Part shown: piece after piece, positions 13,610 through 19,734 of the stretch
Numbering within the stretch: the stretch's first letter is position 1
Layout of the letters: each line of letters begins with the position of its first letter
NCBI GenBank assembly: GCA_035293245.1
Contig: DATDOO010000163.1
Location: forward strand, 1-19,734
Direction: 5' to 3'
Length of the DNA: 19,734 nt
Source: DATDOO01 sp035293245
GTDB lineage: Bacteria; Pseudomonadota; Gammaproteobacteria; Methylococcales; Methylococcaceae
Program-made: the position numbers and the translations under genes
The notes under the pieces: generated by a model
Databases searched by the model: none
Told to the model about the DNA's origin: nothing
Seen by the model: only the letters and a program-made list of their open reading frames with translations

Positions 13610-14764
13610 ATGCCGTCATTGACCGCTCCGCCTCTTTCCCTGTACGTCCACATCCCGTGGTGCGTGAAGAAGTGCCCCTATTGCGACTTCAATTCCCACG
13701 CCGCGCGCGGCGAGCCGGCAGAAGCGGCTTACCTGGGCGCGCTGCGCGCCGACCTGGACTTTGAAGCGCCGCGCGTCGCCGGCCGCACCGTGGAAACCAT
13801 TTTCATCGGCGGCGGCACCCCCAGCCTGTTCAGCGCGACCGGCATCGCCCGTCTTTTGACGGACATCTGCGAGTACCTTGCCGTCTCGCCCGACGCGGAA
13901 ATTACCCTGGAAGCCAATCCGGGCACGGCGGACGCGGACAAGTTCGCCGGCTTCCGCCAGGCAGGCGTCGACCGAATGTCCATCGGCGTGCAGAGTTTCC
14001 GCGACGAGCACCTGAGCGCGCTGGGCCGGATTCACGACAGCCAGCAGGCCCGCGCCGCCGTTGCCGCCGCGCGGGCGGCGGGCTTCGCCCAGCTCAACCT
14101 GGACCTGATGTTCGCCCTACCCGGCCAAACGGCGGAGCAGGCGCTGCAAGACTTGCTAAACGCCGTGGAACTGGAACCGGAACAAATCTCCTGGTACCAA
14201 CTCACCCTGGAACCGAACACCCTGTTCCACCGCCACCCGCCGCGCCTGCCGGACGACGAAACGGCGTGGGACATCCAGCGCGAAGGACAGGCGTTTCTTG
14301 CCACCCACGGCTACCGGCAGTACGAAATCTCGGCTTATGCCCGTCCCGGCTTTGCATGCCGCCACAACCTCAATTACTGGCGCTTCGGCGACTATTTGGG
14401 ACTCGGCGCAGGCGCGCACGGCAAGCTCAGTTTTCCGGGGGAAAAACGCATCGAACGGCGCTGGAAAATCAAGAATCCGGTGGATTACATGCGCCGCGCG
14501 GGAACGGAGGCGGTGCTCGGCGGCACGGAGGACGTGCCCGAATCCGCCCGGCCGCTGGAATTTGTCATGAACGCCTTGCGCCTGCAGGAAGGTTTTGCGG
14601 AATGCGATTACCTTGGGCGCACCGGCCTGCCGCCGGACACGCTGGAACCAGCGCTGAGCGAATGCCTGAAGTTAGGTTTGCTGGAACGGAACGGGGGTCA
14701 AATCCGCTGCACCGCGGACGGCTGGCGGCTGCTGGATTCGGTGCTGGAGAAGTTTTCCGGATAA
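13610..14764 (+). CDS. hemW: Radical SAM heme chaperone HemW
   Basis: HemW binds heme and delivers it to membrane respiratory proteins; formerly annotated as oxygen-independent coproporphyrinogen oxidase-like. The 384-residue protein starts PPLSLYVHIPWCVKKCPYCDF with the radical SAM cysteines Cys18, Cys22 and Cys25 (CxxxCxxC), then the SAM-binding IFIGGGTPSLF, EANPGTAD, RMSIGVQSFRDEHL and LNLDLMFALPGQT, and a C-terminal HemN-type domain (NYWRFGDYLGLGAGAHGKL). It lacks the extra N-terminal Cys region of true HemN, so HemW is the better call. The start codon lies 4 nt after an intrinsic terminator and has no SD; TTG at 13619 is an alternative. How it is transcribed is unclear. Confidence 0.95.
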   Translation: MPSLTAPPLSLYVHIPWCVKKCPYCDFNSHAARGEPAEAAYLGALRADLDFEAPRVAGRTVETIFIGGGTPSLFSATGIARLLTDICEYLAVSPDAEITLEANPGTADADKFAGFRQAGVDRMSIGVQSFRDEHLSALGRIHDSQQARAAVAAARAAGFAQLNLDLMFALPGQTAEQALQDLLNAVELEPEQISWYQLTLEPNTLFHRHPPRLPDDETAWDIQREGQAFLATHGYRQYEISAYARPGFACRHNLNYWRFGDYLGLGAGAHGKLSFPGEKRIERRWKIKNPVDYMRRAGTEAVLGGTEDVPESARPLEFVMNALRLQEGFAECDYLGRTGLPPDTLEPALSECLKLGLLERNGGQIRCTADGWRLLDSVLEKFSG

Positions 14765-14790
14765 GTCCCGGCACAATAGGCCAGTCGGTA

Positions 14791-14862
14791 GGGTGCAATA
14801 GCGGTTCTCCGCGTATTGCGCCATCCCCGACTGCGGAATACGCGAGGATGCTATTTCGCCCC
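14791..14862. repeat. Palindrome-rich intergenic element between hemW and the reductase gene
   Basis: GGGTGCAATA (14791-14800) pairs, with one G-T, to TATTGCGCC (14814-14822), and CGCGTATT (14810-14817) pairs perfectly with AATACGCG (14837-14844), so two alternative hairpins are possible. The GGTAGGGTGCAATA type of sequence recurs between convergent genes in many proteobacteria (recalled, not searched). It lies between two converging genes and may act as a 3' processing element. Confidence 0.5.
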
Positions 14863-14884
14863 ACGCCGGCTCAAACTCCCAGCC

Positions 14885-15916
14885 TCAAGCCGGCAAAAAT
14901 CTCTCGCTGATCACCTGCTCGTCCGGCACGCCCCGGCTCCGGGCGGCGGCTTCGGCCGCGTCGATCAGGGCGGGCGGGCCGCAGAGATAGATGTCGGGCA
15001 GGACGTCCGCGTCGGCCAGGTCGCGGGCTAGGGCATCCACCGGCGTGCCATGGAAGCCGAGCCAGTCGCCGTTGGCTTTCCACACGCACAAAGTCACCTG
15101 CAACATGGGCAGTTCCGTGCACAGAGCTTCCAGTTCCTCCCGGCAGAACATTTCCTCGCTCCGGTTCACTCCGAAATAAAGCCGCGCTGGATGCGGCTCC
15201 TGAAACTCGGCCATGCGCCGCAGCATGGACAGCATGGGCGCGAGGCCGGTGCCGCCGGCCACGAACCAGCGCGGGCGCAGGCCGTTTTCGCTCAGGCCGA
15301 AGGCGCCTTGGGGCCCGTGGACGATCAGGCCCTGGCCGGGCCGCGCCTCGTCCCGCAGCCAGGCGGAAAAGCGTCCGCCGGGCTGGAGGCGAATCAGGAA
15401 TTCCAGCTTGCCCTCCCAGTTGCCGGTGTTGGCCAGAGAATAGGCGCGTTTGAGGTCCTGTCCCGGCACTTCCAGTTCCATGAACTGGCCGGGTTCGAAT
15501 TGCGCCCCGCCGCCATCCTCGTCGGCCGTAAGGTTCAGTTCCAGGCGCACGGTGTGTTCGGCGATGGGTTCGATGGCCGCGATCTCCGCGCTGCGGCGCG
15601 GGATGGTGCCGATCACGATGCGGTCGTGGTTGAAGGGCAGAGAAATGCTCAGGTCGCTGCGGGGAAAGGTGCGGCACAGCAGGACGCCGCCTTTCTCCGC
15701 CTCGTCCGCGGGCAAAGCGGCGGGGTTGTGTTCGCCCAGGGTGTAGTCCCCGCAGGTGACTTCGGCATAACAGGCGCCGCAACTGCCCTGCCGGCATTGG
15801 GAGGGCAGCGCGATATGCGCGGCGGCGGCCGCTTCCAACAAATTCTGCTCGACTGGACAGTCGAAGCGGAGCCCGGCTCCATCCCGGGTTGTCAATTCGA
15901 TGGCATGGGTGCACAT
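14885..15916 (-). CDS. NADH:ferredoxin-type reductase, MmoC-like; probable electron donor to Hcp
   Basis: A 343-residue flavo-iron-sulfur reductase. An N-terminal plant-type [2Fe-2S] ferredoxin domain has Cys41, Cys46, Cys49 and Cys81 (QCRQGSCGACYAEV...LLCRT). A ferredoxin-reductase FAD domain follows with RAYS at 157-160, then an NAD(P)H domain with VAGGTGLAP at 219-227 and CGPP at 312-315. The order ferredoxin-FAD-NAD and segments such as FVAGGTGLAPMLSM and PDIYLCGPPALIDAA resemble MmoC of soluble methane monooxygenase. Canonical Hcr has the ferredoxin at the C-terminus, so this is a different architecture in the same genetic position. It follows hcp by 84 nt with a terminator between, so expression likely depends on read-through. 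CTGGAG precedes the ATG. Pairing with Hcp is inferred from context; it could instead serve an oxygenase elsewhere. Confidence 0.88.
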   Translation of the reverse strand: MCTHAIELTTRDGAGLRFDCPVEQNLLEAAAAAHIALPSQCRQGSCGACYAEVTCGDYTLGEHNPAALPADEAEKGGVLLCRTFPRSDLSISLPFNHDRIVIGTIPRRSAEIAAIEPIAEHTVRLELNLTADEDGGGAQFEPGQFMELEVPGQDLKRAYSLANTGNWEGKLEFLIRLQPGGRFSAWLRDEARPGQGLIVHGPQGAFGLSENGLRPRWFVAGGTGLAPMLSMLRRMAEFQEPHPARLYFGVNRSEEMFCREELEALCTELPMLQVTLCVWKANGDWLGFHGTPVDALARDLADADVLPDIYLCGPPALIDAAEAAARSRGVPDEQVISERFLPA

Positions 15917-15934
15917 ATGTTTTGGCTCCAGAGG

Positions 15935-15970
15935 AAAAAACTACCGGGAAGAACTGTCGCTTCCCGGTAG
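15935..15970 (-). terminator. Intrinsic terminator between hcp and the reductase gene
   Basis: On the minus strand an 11-bp perfect stem (CTACCGGGAAG / CTTCCCGGTAG, arms 15960-15970 and 15941-15951) with an 8-nt loop is followed by TTTTTT (15935-15940). It lies 30 nt after the hcp stop codon and 18 nt before the reductase ATG. Confidence 0.9.
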
Positions 15971-16000
15971 ACAGGGGGGAGGACCAACAACCGGCCGGAA

Positions 16001-17668
16001 TCAGGCGGCTTTGCGCAACAGGGCCGCGTCGATATCCGCCTGCGCGGTGGTGATGGGCTGCAGCCCATAGTTATCCACCAGCACCTGCACCAGATTCGGC
16101 GTCAGGAACGCGGGCAACGTGGGGCCAAGGCGGATGTTGCGGATGCCCAGAGCCAGCAGGGTCAACAGCACCGCAGCGGCTTTCTGCTCGAACCAGGACA
16201 CCACCAGAGACAAGGGCAGGTCGTTGACGCCGCATTGGAAAGCGCCGGCCAGGGCGGTGGCGATCTTGATGGCCGAGTAAGTGTCGTTGCACTGGCCGAT
16301 GTCCAGCAGGCGCGGAATGCCGCCGATGGCGCCGAAGTCGTGCTGATTGAAGCGGTATTTGTTGCAACCCAGGGTCAGCACCACCGTATCCATGGGCGCC
16401 TGTTCGGCGAACTCGCTGTAATAGTTGCGACCCGGCGCCGCGCCGTCGCAGCCGCCGATGAGGAAGAAATGGCGGATGGCGCCGGATTTCACCGCGTCGA
16501 TCACCTGATCCGCCACGCCCAGCACCGCGTCACGGCCGAAACCGATGGTGATGGCCTTTTCCGCGCCGTCTTCCTTGAAACCGGGCAGCGCCTGAGCGGC
16601 CTGGAGCAGCGGGGCGAAATTCCTGTCGGCGATATGGCGCACGCCCGGCCAGCCCACCGGGCCAGCAGTGAAGATGCGCTGGCGGTAGGAGGCCTGCGGC
16701 TCGATGATGCAGTTGGACGTCATCAGAATCGGGCCGGGGAAGCGGGCGAAGTCCGTCTGCTGATCCTGCCAAGCGCCGCCGTAATTGCCGGCCAGATGGG
16801 GATAGGCCTTGAGTTTGGGGTAAGCGTGGGCGGGCAACAATTCGCCGTGGGTGTAGACGTTGATCCCCGTGTCCTTGGTCTGTTCCAGCAGGGCGGCCAG
16901 GTCGGCAAAATCGTGCCCGGACGCCAGAATGGCCTTGCCCTTGAGCGGTGTGACCCGCACGGCGGTGGGCTGCTGCGCCCCGAAGGCGCCGGTGTTGGCC
17001 GCATCCAGAAGCTCCATCACCGTGAGGTTGAGGGTGCCCAGCGCCAGAGCCTGGCCGAGCAAAGCGTTTACGTCCGTGGGTTCCGAGCACAGGAAATCCA
17101 GGGCGTCCTCGATGCCGGCGTAGACGGCCCCGCTCTCCTTGCCCAGCACGTGGGCGTGGTGGGCGTAGGCGCACACTCCCTTGAGGCCGTACAGCACCAG
17201 GGAGCGCAAGCCGATAATGTCCTCGCCCACTTTGTCGAGCCCGGCCCGGATGCCCACCCCGGCGGCCTGCTTGAGCAGACCGTCCATGTCGGTGGCCGGC
17301 TGCCACGCGGCGGGACCGGAAAGTTCCTCGGGAGTCTTCCCCGCGACGAAGGCCGCTTCGCTGTAACGCGCCTTGACGCGATCGCGAATCTGAGCGGCTT
17401 CGTGCAGCAAGGCGACAAAACGGGTGGCGTTGAAGTTCACGTTGGTCAGGGTGGTGAACAGGGCATACAGCATGAACGCGCCCGCCTCGTTGTCGGGCGC
17501 GTTCAGGGCGCGGGCGCGCTTGGCGTACTGGGCAATCCCCTTGACGCCGTGGATCAGCAAGTCCTGCAGGTCGGAAGTCGTGGCATTCTTGCCGCACATG
17601 CCTTGGTCGGAAGCGCAACCGACCGAAGTGGCGGTGCGGGAAGTCTGTTCGCATTGGTAACAAAACAT
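16001..17668 (-). CDS. hcp: Hybrid cluster protein (hydroxylamine/NO reductase), class II
   Basis: Hcp carries a 4Fe-2S-2O hybrid cluster; it reduces hydroxylamine in vitro and acts in NO reduction and protein S-nitrosylation under anaerobic nitrosative stress. The 555-residue product starts MFCYQCEQTSRT, with N-terminal cysteines 3, 6, 18 and 25 in C-x2-C-x11-C-x6-C spacing, the class II pattern of E. coli. Downstream are SGHDFADLAALLEQT, ILMTSNCIIEP, FFLIGGCDGAAPGRNYYSEF, LTLGCNKYRFN and DIGQCNDTYSAIKIA, which contain the cysteine, histidine and glutamate ligands of the hybrid cluster. The frame is open to 17791, but M at 17668 matches the family and has GGAG 8 nt upstream. Divergent from norR, with a sigma54 promoter and NorR-type sites between them. 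Confidence 0.97.
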   Translation of the reverse strand: MFCYQCEQTSRTATSVGCASDQGMCGKNATTSDLQDLLIHGVKGIAQYAKRARALNAPDNEAGAFMLYALFTTLTNVNFNATRFVALLHEAAQIRDRVKARYSEAAFVAGKTPEELSGPAAWQPATDMDGLLKQAAGVGIRAGLDKVGEDIIGLRSLVLYGLKGVCAYAHHAHVLGKESGAVYAGIEDALDFLCSEPTDVNALLGQALALGTLNLTVMELLDAANTGAFGAQQPTAVRVTPLKGKAILASGHDFADLAALLEQTKDTGINVYTHGELLPAHAYPKLKAYPHLAGNYGGAWQDQQTDFARFPGPILMTSNCIIEPQASYRQRIFTAGPVGWPGVRHIADRNFAPLLQAAQALPGFKEDGAEKAITIGFGRDAVLGVADQVIDAVKSGAIRHFFLIGGCDGAAPGRNYYSEFAEQAPMDTVVLTLGCNKYRFNQHDFGAIGGIPRLLDIGQCNDTYSAIKIATALAGAFQCGVNDLPLSLVVSWFEQKAAAVLLTLLALGIRNIRLGPTLPAFLTPNLVQVLVDNYGLQPITTAQADIDAALLRKAA

Positions 17669-17673
17669 CGGGT

Positions 17674-17716
17674 GGTCTCCTGAGAGTTTGCAAATGGGGC
17701 TGCTCAACAGGAGACC
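17674..17716. promoter_or_regulatory. 9-bp inverted repeat covering the hcp Shine-Dalgarno
   Basis: GGTCTCCTG (17674-17682) and CAGGAGACC (17708-17716) are exact reverse complements with a 25-nt spacer. On the minus strand the 3' arm is CAGGAGACC, which contains the hcp SD 8 nt before the ATG. A transcript starting upstream of 17716 could hide the SD, whereas RNA starting at the predicted sigma54 site (about 17709) would lack nearly all of the 5' arm. Confidence 0.6.
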
Positions 17717-17720
17717 TAGG

Positions 17721-17735
17721 GCAGCATCCATGCCA
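17721..17735 (-). promoter_or_regulatory. Sigma54 (-24/-12) promoter for hcp
   Basis: On the minus strand TGGCATGGATGCTGC fits TGGCAyG-N4-yTGC with invariant GG and GC exactly ten bases apart. Predicted start is near 17709, about 41 nt before the hcp ATG. NorR-type sites lie about 70-110 bp upstream, the normal distance for a sigma54 enhancer, and the activator gene is next door. Confidence 0.78.
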
Positions 17736-17778
17736 TACGGAAAAACCTTGCTTATCGAGGTTCGACGCGTGTACTGTT

Positions 17779-17789
17779 GTTTTAGTGAC
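17779..17789. promoter_or_regulatory. NorR-type operator 1 (GT-N7-AC)
   Basis: GT-TTTAGTG-AC, with flanking bases extending the symmetry to TGT-N7-ACA. NorR of E. coli binds GT-N7-AC dyads as enhancers. The centre is about 75 bp upstream of the predicted hcp start and 25 bp from operator 2. A further 7-bp inverted repeat, GGTTCGA (17759-17765) and TCGAACC (17791-17797), surrounds it. Confidence 0.55.
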
Positions 17790-17800
17790 ATCGAACCGGC

Positions 17801-17817
17801 GTTGTTACATAAACAAC
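17801..17817. promoter_or_regulatory. NorR-type operator 2 (GTTGT-N7-ACAAC)
   Basis: GTTGT at 17801-17805 and ACAAC at 17813-17817 form a perfect 5-bp dyad that contains GT-N7-AC. Its right edge is 12 nt before the norR ATG, so NorR bound here would probably repress its own gene while activating hcp. A weaker third GT-N7-AC (17824-17834) overlaps the norR start codon. Confidence 0.62.
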
Positions 17818-17829
17818 TCGATTGTTCTT

Positions 17830-19401
17830 ATGACTACTAACCCCTTCTTCGACGCGCTGATTTCCCTCGTCGCCGACCTGGCCACGCACCTGCCTTCGGA
17901 ACAGCGCTACCAGCGCCTGTTGCAACACTTGCGGCGAACTTTCCCTTGCGACGCCTCCGCCTTGCTCAAGCTGGAAAGCCGTCATCTGGTGCCGCTGGCG
18001 GTCGATGGGTTATCGGAGGATACCCTGGGACGGAGTTTTTTTATCGGCGAGCATCCGCGTTTGGCGCGCATCCTGGAGTCCGACGGCGTGGTGCGTTTCG
18101 CCGCCGAATCCGATTTGCCAGACCCTTACGACGGCCTTATCGAAGCGGAGGACGTCCACCTGCTGGTCCACGACTGCATGGGCGCGACGCTGTTCATCGA
18201 CGGGGAACCCTGGGGCGTCTTGACGCTGGACTCCCTGAGCCCCGGCACGTTCGACCACATCGATCCGGTGCAACTCAACGCCTTCATCGGCTTGACGTCC
18301 GCCACGGTCAAGGCCGCCGAACTGATTACCTCCCTGGAACAGCGGGTGCGTTACGTGACGCGGACCTTGTTCAAGGCGAACGGCGCCCAGGACATGGTCG
18401 GCGACAGCGATTGCGTGCGGAAATTGCGCAACGAAATTTCCATCGTCGCCCCCTCGGAACTGGCCGTGCTGATTCTGGGCGAAACCGGCGTGGGCAAGGA
18501 ATTGGTGGCCCAGCGGATTCACCTGGAATCGAACCGCGCCGATCAGGTCATGGTGTACGTCAATTGCGCCGCCCTGCCCGAGAGCATCGCGGAAAGCGAG
18601 TTGTTCGGCCACACCAAAGGCGCGTTTTCCGGCGCCGTCGGCGAACGGGCGGGCAAATTCGAACTGGCCCACGGCGGCACGATTTTCCTCGATGAAATCG
18701 GCGAACTGCCGCTTTCCATCCAGGCCAAGCTGTTGCGCACCCTGCAAAACGGCGAGATTCAGCGCGTCGGCAGCGACCGGCAAATCAAGGTCGACGTGCG
18801 GGTAATCGCCGCCACCAACCGCAACTTGCAGCAGGAAGTCGCCAGGGGCCTGTTCCGCCCCGACTTGTTCCACCGCCTGGCCGTTTATCCCATGCACATC
18901 CCGGCATTGCGCGAGCGGGGAAAGGACGTTTTGCTGCTGGCCGGAGCATTCCTGCAAAAAAACCAGCAGCACCTGGGTATCAAGAAAATCCGCCTGGACA
19001 CGGGCGCCAAGCAGGCTTTGCTGGATTACCACTGGCCGGGCAACATCCGCGAACTGGAGCATTTGCTGAGCCGGGCCGCCCTCAAGGCCGCGACCCCGGA
19101 TAGCCGTCAGGCGGGCGTGGTGACCGTTTCCATGGCGCATCTGGATATCAAGCCGGACCTGCCGGGACGACCGCCCCTTCCTTCCCGGGACAGCGCCGCG
19201 ACTTCGCCGGCCGCAGCAACCGCACCCTTGAACCTGAAAGATGCGCTCGACGGCTTCCAGCGCCGCGTCATCCAGCAGCAACTCGCCGCGCACCAGGGCA
19301 ATCTGGCCGCCACGGCACGCACTCTGGGGCTGGATCGCGGCAACTTCCATCGCCTGCTGAGACGCCTGGCGATCTCGACCGTCCTGCCGCAGGAGAAATA
19401 G
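17830..19401 (+). CDS. norR: Nitric-oxide-responsive sigma54 activator NorR
   Basis: A bacterial enhancer-binding protein that senses NO through a mononuclear iron in its GAF domain. The 523-residue protein has a GAF domain (about 1-175), an AAA+ domain (about 187-420) with Walker A GETGVGKE at 217-224 and Walker B TIFLDE at 284-289, and a Fis-type HTH (about 488-511). Ungapped alignment from memory with E. coli NorR conserves the iron-site residues: Arg77, Asp98, Asp101, His114 and Asp134 match Arg75, Asp96, Asp99, His111 and Asp131; Cys116 matches Cys113. Two differences stand out: E. coli Arg81 is Glu83, and the sigma54-contact loop is GAFSGA (264-269), not GAFTGA. The linker 445-466 is Pro/Ala/Ser-rich. 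There is no SD before ATG 17830, chosen by family alignment. Divergent target: hcp. Confidence 0.93.
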   Translation: MTTNPFFDALISLVADLATHLPSEQRYQRLLQHLRRTFPCDASALLKLESRHLVPLAVDGLSEDTLGRSFFIGEHPRLARILESDGVVRFAAESDLPDPYDGLIEAEDVHLLVHDCMGATLFIDGEPWGVLTLDSLSPGTFDHIDPVQLNAFIGLTSATVKAAELITSLEQRVRYVTRTLFKANGAQDMVGDSDCVRKLRNEISIVAPSELAVLILGETGVGKELVAQRIHLESNRADQVMVYVNCAALPESIAESELFGHTKGAFSGAVGERAGKFELAHGGTIFLDEIGELPLSIQAKLLRTLQNGEIQRVGSDRQIKVDVRVIAATNRNLQQEVARGLFRPDLFHRLAVYPMHIPALRERGKDVLLLAGAFLQKNQQHLGIKKIRLDTGAKQALLDYHWPGNIRELEHLLSRAALKAATPDSRQAGVVTVSMAHLDIKPDLPGRPPLPSRDSAATSPAAATAPLNLKDALDGFQRRVIQQQLAAHQGNLAATARTLGLDRGNFHRLLRRLAISTVLPQEK

Positions 19402-19420
19402 CCTCTCCGCCGGGCCGGGT

Positions 19421-19734
19421 TTATTCCGTTGCGAACGCGCCCGCGAAGCGGGAAGGCAACCGGGCGCACAAGGCGCTGAGGGCCTGGCCGCGATGGCTGA
19501 GACGGTTCTTCATTTCCGGTGGCAATTCCGCCGAACTGCATTCTTGCTCGGGAACGAAGAACAGCGGGTCGTAACCGAAGCCATTCTCTCCGCGCGGCGC
19601 GGTCAGGATGCGCCCTTCCCATACGCCGTCGGCGATGAGGGGACTCGGATCGGCAGGATGACGCAGAAAGGCCATGACGCAACGGAAGCGGGCGGTGCGC
19701 CTCTCGGGAGGAACGCCTTGCAGGGCTTCCAGGA
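19421..19734 (-). CDS. rdgB: XTP/dITP diphosphatase, C-terminal part (runs off the window)
   Basis: Non-canonical purine NTP pyrophosphatase (HAM1 family) that removes dITP and XTP from the nucleotide pool. About 104 C-terminal residues are present: FRCVMAFLRHPADP, LIADGVWEGRILTAPRGENG continuing into FGYDPLFFVPEQ, SSAELPPEMKNRLSHRGQAL. The GxNGFGYDPxF, S-AEL and K-x3-SHR motifs are diagnostic. The frame is open to the window edge, so the start lies outside. Its stop codon is 19 nt from the norR stop; the two genes converge with no obvious terminator between them. Confidence 0.94.
   Translation of the reverse strand, partial: LEALQGVPPERRTARFRCVMAFLRHPADPSPLIADGVWEGRILTAPRGENGFGYDPLFFVPEQECSSAELPPEMKNRLSHRGQALSALCARLPSRFAGAFATE

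Noticed and set aside
15050..15970. Plus-strand open frame opposite the reductase gene
   Set aside because: Mirror of a strongly conserved minus-strand reductase; no motifs of its own.
16235..17683. Long plus-strand open frame (about 480 codons) opposite hcp
   Set aside because: It is the antisense shadow of hcp in GC-rich DNA; composition is Gly/Gln/Val/Arg-rich without domains, and hcp itself is unmistakable.
19107..19682. Minus-strand open frame spanning the end of norR and rdgB
   Set aside because: Arg/Ser-rich shadow; the true rdgB frame with its GFGYDP motif is in a different register.
1..19734. CRISPR array, tRNA, rRNA, complete IS element or prophage
   Set aside because: Looked for on both strands; no regular spaced repeats, cloverleaf-like sequence, intact transposase gene or phage genes were seen.

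Overview
The window reads as GC-rich chromosome from a gammaproteobacterium. The evidence is the block cdsA-uppS-frr-pyrH-tsf-rpsB facing map-glnD-dapC-dapD, plus typical gammaproteobacterial proteins (HemW, class II Hcp, NorR, RdgB). The ferredoxin reductase next to hcp looks most like MmoC, the reductase of soluble methane monooxygenase. That hints at a methanotroph such as the Methylococcales, but only weakly, because no methane-oxidation genes are present.

Layout. 1-4373 (minus) is a translation and envelope-precursor operon: rpsB (S2), tsf (EF-Ts), pyrH (UMP kinase), frr (ribosome recycling), uppS (undecaprenyl-PP synthase) and the start of cdsA. Its spacers carry dispersed palindromic repeats and hairpins. 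4374-4580 is a divergent control region with a structured S2 leader and back-to-back promoters. 4581-7961 (plus) is map-glnD, tightly coupled, with glnD starting at TTG. 7962-10568 is the accessory part: a PIN-toxin remnant, a frame-disrupted DUF4153-type membrane protein on the minus strand, and about 580 bp without a convincing gene. 10569-12589 is dapC-dapD (lysine/diaminopimelate synthesis) behind a good sigma70 promoter. After it come a small secreted four-cysteine protein, an Hsp20 gene with a textbook sigma32 promoter, and hemW, whose start codon abuts a strong terminator.

14885-19401 is the most interesting section, a nitrosative-stress module: norR (NO-sensing sigma54 activator) divergent from hcp (class II hybrid cluster protein) and an N-terminal-ferredoxin, MmoC-like reductase in the place where Enterobacteria use Hcr. 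The hcp-norR gap holds a -24/-12 promoter, GT-N7-AC NorR-type sites and an inverted repeat that covers the hcp Shine-Dalgarno. An intrinsic terminator separates hcp from the reductase. NorR keeps the expected iron-ligand residues but has GAFSGA instead of GAFTGA, and Glu where E. coli has Arg81. The window closes with the 3' part of rdgB on the minus strand.

How the parts work together. The left half is core growth machinery (translation, nucleotide, cell-wall lipid and lysine supply, nitrogen sensing). The right half is stress response (heat shock, NO or hydroxylamine detoxification, nucleotide-pool cleaning). I saw no tRNA, rRNA, CRISPR array, complete insertion sequence or phage genes.
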